Of a stretch of DNA of 64,000 bases, positions 60,325 to 64,000 are shown piece by piece. The stretch is taken from assembly GCA_040390855.1 (NCBI GenBank), contig JAZJXO010000028.1, forward strand, positions 62,001 through 126,000, in the 5' to 3' direction. The notes beneath the pieces are model-generated. The model ran no database searches. It was not told where the DNA came from and worked only from the letters and a program-made list of their open reading frames with translations. Position 1 is the first letter of the stretch, and the number at the start of each line of letters is the position of its first letter. Source of the DNA: Parvibaculum sp040390855. GTDB lineage: Bacteria > Pseudomonadota > Alphaproteobacteria > Parvibaculales > Parvibaculaceae. The translations under genes were made by a program, and so were the position numbers.

Positions 60325-60573
60325 TGCAAAAGTCCTTTCAGCGGATGAGGCCCGCAACCTATTGAAGTTCCCGAGCCTACCGAAGTGGCCAGCCCCCCGC
60401 GAGGCCCGCATTCGCCATAAGGGCAATCTGTCGCGGGTCCCGTCGGCTAAAACCGCGGATTTCAGCCGGTCCTGAATAAAAACCAGTGAATGAAACCTAT
60501 TCGCATTTGCATGTTAGCCGCCACTCTGGCATTCTCCGGCTCCCGACAAGGTCGGACTATCCGGGAGAACAGC

Positions 60574-60768
60574 ATGTTCGTCTGTATCTGCAATGCCTTG
60601 AACGACCGCACCGTCAATGAACTGGTGGCCTCAGGGGCCGCCACGTCGGCGGCAGGTATTCATCGCGCCGCAGGCTGCAAAGTGCAATGCGGACGCTGTC
60701 TGCCGGACATGGCCGAGATCATTGCCGAGCACAAGACCGCCGGTGTTTTCGCCCAGGCTGCGGACTGA
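60574..60768 (+). CDS. bfd: Bacterioferritin-associated ferredoxin
   Basis: 64 residues from ATG 60574, with GGGAGAA upstream. [2Fe-2S] ligands Cys4 and Cys6 (MFVCIC) and Cys39 and Cys42 (CKVQCGRC). An additional Cys35 comes just before the second pair. Bfd reduces ferric iron in bacterioferritin to mobilise it. The bacterioferritin gene follows 177 bp downstream. An iron-responsive site would be expected, but I could not recognise one clearly. Confidence 0.94.
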   Translation: MFVCICNALNDRTVNELVASGAATSAAGIHRAAGCKVQCGRCLPDMAEIIAEHKTAGVFAQAAD

Positions 60769-60945
60769 TGGGGCGGCGAACCGGCCAGCTGCAAGCGCCT
60801 GCCTTTGCAACTGCGCCGCATTTGCCAATAAAGCCGAAAAACCCTTTGGTTTCTGGCACTTAGACGCAAATATCGGGTTTGACGTCGCCGCCGAACCAGC
60901 CGATTATGGGCCCGTTCTCATCCCCCCTCAGACGGAGCCTGCGCC

Positions 60946-61428
60946 ATGAAAGGCGACCCCAAGGTCATCGAATTGCTCAACAAGGCGCTGAAGCTCGAAC
61001 TCACCGCCATCAACCAGTATTTCCTTCATGCCCGCATGTTTAAAAACTGGGGCTTCAGGAAGCTCGGCGAGGTCGAATATCACGAGTCCATCGACGAGAT
61101 GAAACATGCCGATCGTCTGATCGAGCGGATTCTGTTTCTCGACGGTCTGCCCAATCTGCAGGACATGGACAAAATCCGCATCGGCGAAAATGTCGAGGAA
61201 TGCCTGCGCGCCGACCTTGATGTCGAGATGAAAGCACATCCCTTCTACCGCGATGCCATCACCTATTGCGAAAGCGCGCGCGACTATATCACGCGCGAGA
61301 TTTTCGAGCGCATTCTGGAGAGCGAGGAAGAGCATATCGACTTCCTCGAAACCCAACTGAGCCTTATCGGCAGCGTCGGGATCAAAAACTATTTGCAATC
61401 CCAGATGGGAGAGCATTCGGGTTCATAA
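60946..61428 (+). CDS. bfr: Bacterioferritin
   Basis: 160 residues. Ferroxidase ligands Glu18, Glu51, His54, Glu94, Glu127 and His130 are all in place, and the heme ligand Met52 is present (DEMKHADRLI). It stores iron as a 24-mer and is mobilised by the upstream Bfd. An imperfect GC-rich hairpin (TTGGGGC...GCCCCAA) lies just after the gene, without a T-run. Confidence 0.97.
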   Translation: MKGDPKVIELLNKALKLELTAINQYFLHARMFKNWGFRKLGEVEYHESIDEMKHADRLIERILFLDGLPNLQDMDKIRIGENVEECLRADLDVEMKAHPFYRDAITYCESARDYITREIFERILESEEEHIDFLETQLSLIGSVGIKNYLQSQMGEHSGS

Positions 61429-61475
61429 CCTAACCCGGGGATTTGGGGCCGTACTTGCGAGCGCAGCCCCAAAAA

Positions 61476-61598
61476 TCACATCTGGCCACGGGTCCAGCGC
61501 GCGGTGTCGGACAGGTCTTGGCCCACACCTTCAATAGTCGAGCAGGCGGCAAGCGCGCAGGTCATGGCAACAATCAGCATAAGCACAAGTTTGGTCAT
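61476..61598 (-). CDS. Entericidin A/B family lipoprotein
   Basis: 40 residues: MTKLVLMLIVAMTCALAACS followed by TIEGVGQDLSDTARWTRGQM. The lipobox is ALAAC, and the mature part has the entericidin TIEGxGxD core. AGGGGG lies upstream of the ATG (61598). Very small membrane lipoproteins of this family are stress-induced in other bacteria, and the pair EcnA/EcnB acts as antidote and toxin. Only one copy is seen here. It lies on the opposite strand between bfr and the PNPOx-fold gene. Confidence 0.85.
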   Translation of the reverse strand: MTKLVLMLIVAMTCALAACSTIEGVGQDLSDTARWTRGQM

Positions 61599-61677
61599 TT
61601 GAGGCCCCCTAAAGGCATGAAATCGGTCAGCGCCCGTGGTATCTGGAAGACGATAAATTTATGCGCATGTGAGGCCC

Positions 61678-62148
61678 ATGAACGATCAACCAAAAATTAA
61701 TGCGGGCATCAAACTCATCGAGGAAACAGGCGAAGGGGCCCTTGCCACGCTCGACGAGACGGGCTTTCCGTTTGCCACTCTCACGACCTTTGCAAGAGAC
61801 GCCGACGGCCGCCTGTTGATGCTCTTGTCGAACCTCGCGCGTCACACCGCCAACCTCAACCGCGATAATCGTGCGAGCCTGCTGATCGCTGATACGCCCC
61901 CTTCTGATTCAAAGGAGGGAGCGGACGCGCAAGCGCGCTCGCGCGGCACATTTGTCGGTCGCGTTGAGAAGCTCACCGGTGCGGCTGAAATTGTGGCGGC
62001 CAAAGCGATTTTCGTAGCGCGCCATCCTTCGTCGGCCTCCTACGCCGAGTTCCCTGATTTCAACGTCTATGCACTCACCATCGATACCGTTCATATGGTG
62101 CAGGGCTTTGGCCGCATCTTCGAAATCAAGGGCGAATATTTGCGCTGA
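61678..62148 (+). CDS. Pyridoxamine 5'-phosphate oxidase-fold protein (HugZ-like)
   Basis: 156 residues from ATG 61678 (GTG three codons upstream is less likely). Single split-barrel domain: GEGALATLDETGFPFATLTT, LLSNLARHTANLNRDNRASL, GRVEKLTGAAE. It lacks the C-terminal heme-binding DUF2470 region of full HugZ. Family members bind FMN, F420 or heme. Next to bfd-bfr, a role linked to heme or iron is possible but not shown. Confidence 0.85.
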   Translation: MNDQPKINAGIKLIEETGEGALATLDETGFPFATLTTFARDADGRLLMLLSNLARHTANLNRDNRASLLIADTPPSDSKEGADAQARSRGTFVGRVEKLTGAAEIVAAKAIFVARHPSSASYAEFPDFNVYALTIDTVHMVQGFGRIFEIKGEYLR

Positions 62149-62173
62149 TCTGTTTATCGCCATTTACGATATA

Positions 62174-62209
62174 GTCCGTCCACAGATCACATCAGGGGGC
62201 GGACTTTTT
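62174..62209 (+). terminator. Terminator after PNPOx-fold gene
   Basis: GTCCGTCC (62174-62181) pairs with GGGCGGAC (62197-62204, one G-U), followed by TTTTT. Confidence 0.85.
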
Positions 62210-62415
62210 ACGAAGAAGTTCAGGATTTTTGCAGTGACGGTCGTCTAGGCTGATACGCCGAAAACTTTCACACAACAGAAAATGCTTGATCTGTCGGGCT
62301 GCCACATACCACAAGAAGAAATCCGTATCGGTACGGTTGTGCTGCCCCACACCGACCCTTACGGCCCCGTGATGTCCAATTCCACCCGTAAAACCGAATA
62401 ACACCTGATGAAAAA

Positions 62416-62491
62416 TGGTGCCGCTTAGGTGACTCGAACACCTGACCCCCTCATTACGAATGAGGTGCTCTACCAACTGAGCTAAAGCGGC
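62416..62491 (-). tRNA. tRNA-Thr (CGT)
   Basis: 76 nt including encoded CCA. Acceptor GCCGCTT/AAGCGGC, D arm GCTCAGTTGGTAGAGC, anticodon stem CCTCA/TGAGG with loop TTCGTAA (anticodon CGT, reads ACG), T arm AGGTGTTCGAGTCACCT. The about 205 bp downstream of its 3' end (62210-62415) hold no recognisable gene. Confidence 0.96.
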
Positions 62492-62631
62492 ACGGGGTTC
62501 TGCGGGCAGGAGCCTCGCGAACCGACCTCAAATACCGCGCCCCACCCTCTTTGGCAACAGACTTTGCGAAGGCAGGACGGCGGAACGGGGTAAACCTAGC
62601 TGAAATCCCTTAACTCCCGACTTACAGGTCT

Positions 62632-63669
62632 TTATTCGGGGCTTACCGTCATAGGTTTGACTTCGCCCTCATGCTCGACCGGCACGGTTTCGCCCTCGTG
62701 AGCACCCGCTGCACCGGTCAAAGCCGCACTCAAAAACGCGTCCACATCGGCCGCCGACTTGTCTACGACTTCCTCCATCGGGATGTGGCCGACATCGGTA
62801 TAGACCACGACTTTGGCTCCCTGAATGCGCTTCTGGAACTCGTAGGCCGTGGCGAGCGGAATGAGCCCGTCCTTGTCGCCCCAGAGTATGAGCGTCGGCG
62901 CGCGGATCTCGCCCAGGTGATCGGCCATCTTGCTGTCATAGGGCATGGCAAAGCGCATCCCCGTGGCGCGGCGGTTGCCCTGATAGAGGTTGAGGTCGTA
63001 ATAGCGCTCGATCATCTCCGGTGTCACCTTCGACTGATCGAAAAAGACTTTGCGCACGCCCTCTTCATAGATCGAGCGGGGGGCCAGATATTTCAAAAGC
63101 TGGTTCACCACCGGCCAGCGCGCCATGCGGAAACCGAGCGGCACTTTTTCGTCGGGGTTCGCGACACGCGGCAAGCCACCGGCATCGACGAGAACAAGCG
63201 CTGTCACCTCTTTGGGATATTGCTCCGCATAGGCCGCCGCGACACCGCCACCCATCGAATTACCGCCGATGGCATAAGACGTGAGACCGAGCTTCGCCAC
63301 CACTTCATGCGTGAACGTTACCATGCCGTCGCGTGAATAATCATCGTTCGGCACACCGCCCGTAAGCCCGTGACCGGGCATATCCATCGTCACGATACGG
63401 TATTTGGCCCCGAGAATTTCAACCCATGGCTCCCATGTATGGAGAGACGCATTGGAGCCATGCACCAGCACCAGAACGGGGCCTGACTTGTTGCCCTGAT
63501 CGCGCACATGCGCTTTGGCCCCATCGGCAAGCTCGATGAATTGCGATGGCGGACCGGCATATCTGGGGCCTAGCTCATCCAGCGTTTTGTCAAAGCGCAC
63601 GAGCGACACAATGATCACAACAAGCGCCAGCACAACAAGCAGGCCGATGCCATTGAATATCCGCTTCAC
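62632..63669 (-). CDS. Membrane-anchored alpha/beta hydrolase, GTG start
   Basis: 345 residues from GTG 63669 with GGGGAAA upstream. N-terminal membrane helix (about 7-25), then an alpha/beta hydrolase: oxyanion region LVHGSNASLHTWE, nucleophile Ser138 in GGNSMGGGVAAAYAEQ, Asp in LWGDKDGLIP, His in DVGHIPMEEV. A lid of about 70 residues lies between. The C-terminus is Glu-rich. Similar to the epoxide hydrolase/haloalkane dehalogenase-type esterases. Substrate unknown. Confidence 0.9.
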   Translation of the reverse strand: MKRIFNGIGLLVVLALVVIIVSLVRFDKTLDELGPRYAGPPSQFIELADGAKAHVRDQGNKSGPVLVLVHGSNASLHTWEPWVEILGAKYRIVTMDMPGHGLTGGVPNDDYSRDGMVTFTHEVVAKLGLTSYAIGGNSMGGGVAAAYAEQYPKEVTALVLVDAGGLPRVANPDEKVPLGFRMARWPVVNQLLKYLAPRSIYEEGVRKVFFDQSKVTPEMIERYYDLNLYQGNRRATGMRFAMPYDSKMADHLGEIRAPTLILWGDKDGLIPLATAYEFQKRIQGAKVVVYTDVGHIPMEEVVDKSAADVDAFLSAALTGAAGAHEGETVPVEHEGEVKPMTVSPE

Positions 63670-63684
63670 CAGTTTATTTCCCCC

Positions 63685-64000
63685 TCACAAATCGCCTTTG
63701 CTCCGCAAACGCGTCTCCGCGTCCTCCCCGTCAAAATCATCAGCCCCGTCCGGCCCCGGATCGTCGGGCAGATGCGCGGCATAGTCCTTGACGATGTCCG
63801 CCGCCGCAACGGGGGCCTCGGCCACATCATCAGCTTCGTCATCCAGCACCGCCTGAGCCGCGACAGACGCAGATACTGGCGCAGATGCTGGTGCAAACAC
63901 CGGCACAGGTACACGATCCGGCAAGGCGTCTGACATCTCGTCGTCTTCATCGTTCACGGGCATGGCTGAGGCGGTAATCCGCATTCCCGGCACACGCCAT
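63685..64000 (-). CDS. Acidic Ala/Pro/Asp-rich C-terminal fragment, unknown
   Basis: The reading frame enters from the right edge of the window and stops at 63685. An internal GTG at 63993 is possible, but the frame is open to the edge (ending WRVPGMRITASAMPVNDEDD in the visible start). Visible: a low-complexity Val/Pro/Ala stretch and many Asp/Glu, then GPDGADDFDGEDAETRLRSK. No domain recognised. Ends 15 bp before the hydrolase GTG and may be in one operon with it. Confidence 0.5.
   Translation of the reverse strand, partial: WRVPGMRITASAMPVNDEDDEMSDALPDRVPVPVFAPASAPVSASVAAQAVLDDEADDVAEAPVAAADIVKDYAAHLPDDPGPDGADDFDGEDAETRLRSKGDL

Noticed and set aside
62192..62476. 94-codon minus-strand frame starting inside tRNA-Thr
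   Set aside because: It begins within the tRNA and lacks an RBS. The part beyond the tRNA has no recognised domain. A gene remnant cannot be excluded but is not supported.
62416..62491. tRNA-Thr as attachment site of an integrated element
   Set aside because: No integrase gene and no repeat of the tRNA 3' end seen nearby in the window.

Overview
The window reads as a chromosomal segment of an alphaproteobacterium, most like Hyphomicrobiales or Parvibaculales. This rests on gene order and family content, not on a marker-gene search. Typical signs are ffh-rpsP-rimM-trmD-rplS followed by leuCDB-asd, dapF-mtaB-ftsY-septation protein, a ccmABCDG cluster divergent from acnA, and the DUF2794 and IalB families. 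No insertion sequence, prophage, CRISPR array or rRNA was seen.

Layout. 1-13.6 kb holds a CoA-ester lyase fragment, leucine/aspartate-family biosynthesis (asd, leuB, leuD, leuC), the SRP/ribosome maturation operon, two small flagellar-rod-like ORFs, pncC, and dapF-mtaB-ftsY-yciB. 13.6-24.1 kb holds an MHS-type transporter, a Nudix hydrolase, a MarR regulator with a basic tail, cytochrome c maturation genes with a crotonase gene at their head, and an aconitase carrying a histone-H1-like N-terminal extension of about 186 residues. 24.1-34.8 kb holds a GldA/GldF/GldG-like ABC system with a DUF4340 protein, a structured minus-strand RNA candidate, DUF2794, a Bax-inhibitor-1 protein, and the ybbP-ybbA / tesA divergent group. 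34.8-50.8 kb is mixed housekeeping and accessory metabolism: aldo/keto reductases, thpR, phhB, SDR, rlmN, argG, ppa, folD, YggT. Among these are two proteins that look like hydrolase folds without catalytic residues. 50.8-64 kb holds tRNA-Ala, a glutamine amidotransferase, a catabolic-looking set (SDR, acyl-CoA dehydrogenase-like flavoprotein, YCF48-like protein, DUF1329, DUF1302), a copper chaperone, bfd-bfr, entericidin, a PNPOx-fold protein, tRNA-Thr and an alpha/beta hydrolase.

How it fits together. Most transcription units are conserved core functions with tight translational coupling (many ATGA or GTGA overlaps). The DUF1329/DUF1302/YCF48 proteins, the 3beta/17beta-HSD-like SDR and the HsaA/DszC-type flavoprotein together suggest uptake and breakdown of a hydrophobic substrate such as a sterol, terpenoid or hydrocarbon. 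The RND transporter usually found beside such genes is not in the window. The strongest unusual signals are the lysine-tailed aconitase, the membrane-inserted inactive beta-lactamase fold, the inactive SGNH fold, and the structured RNA near 29.2 kb.
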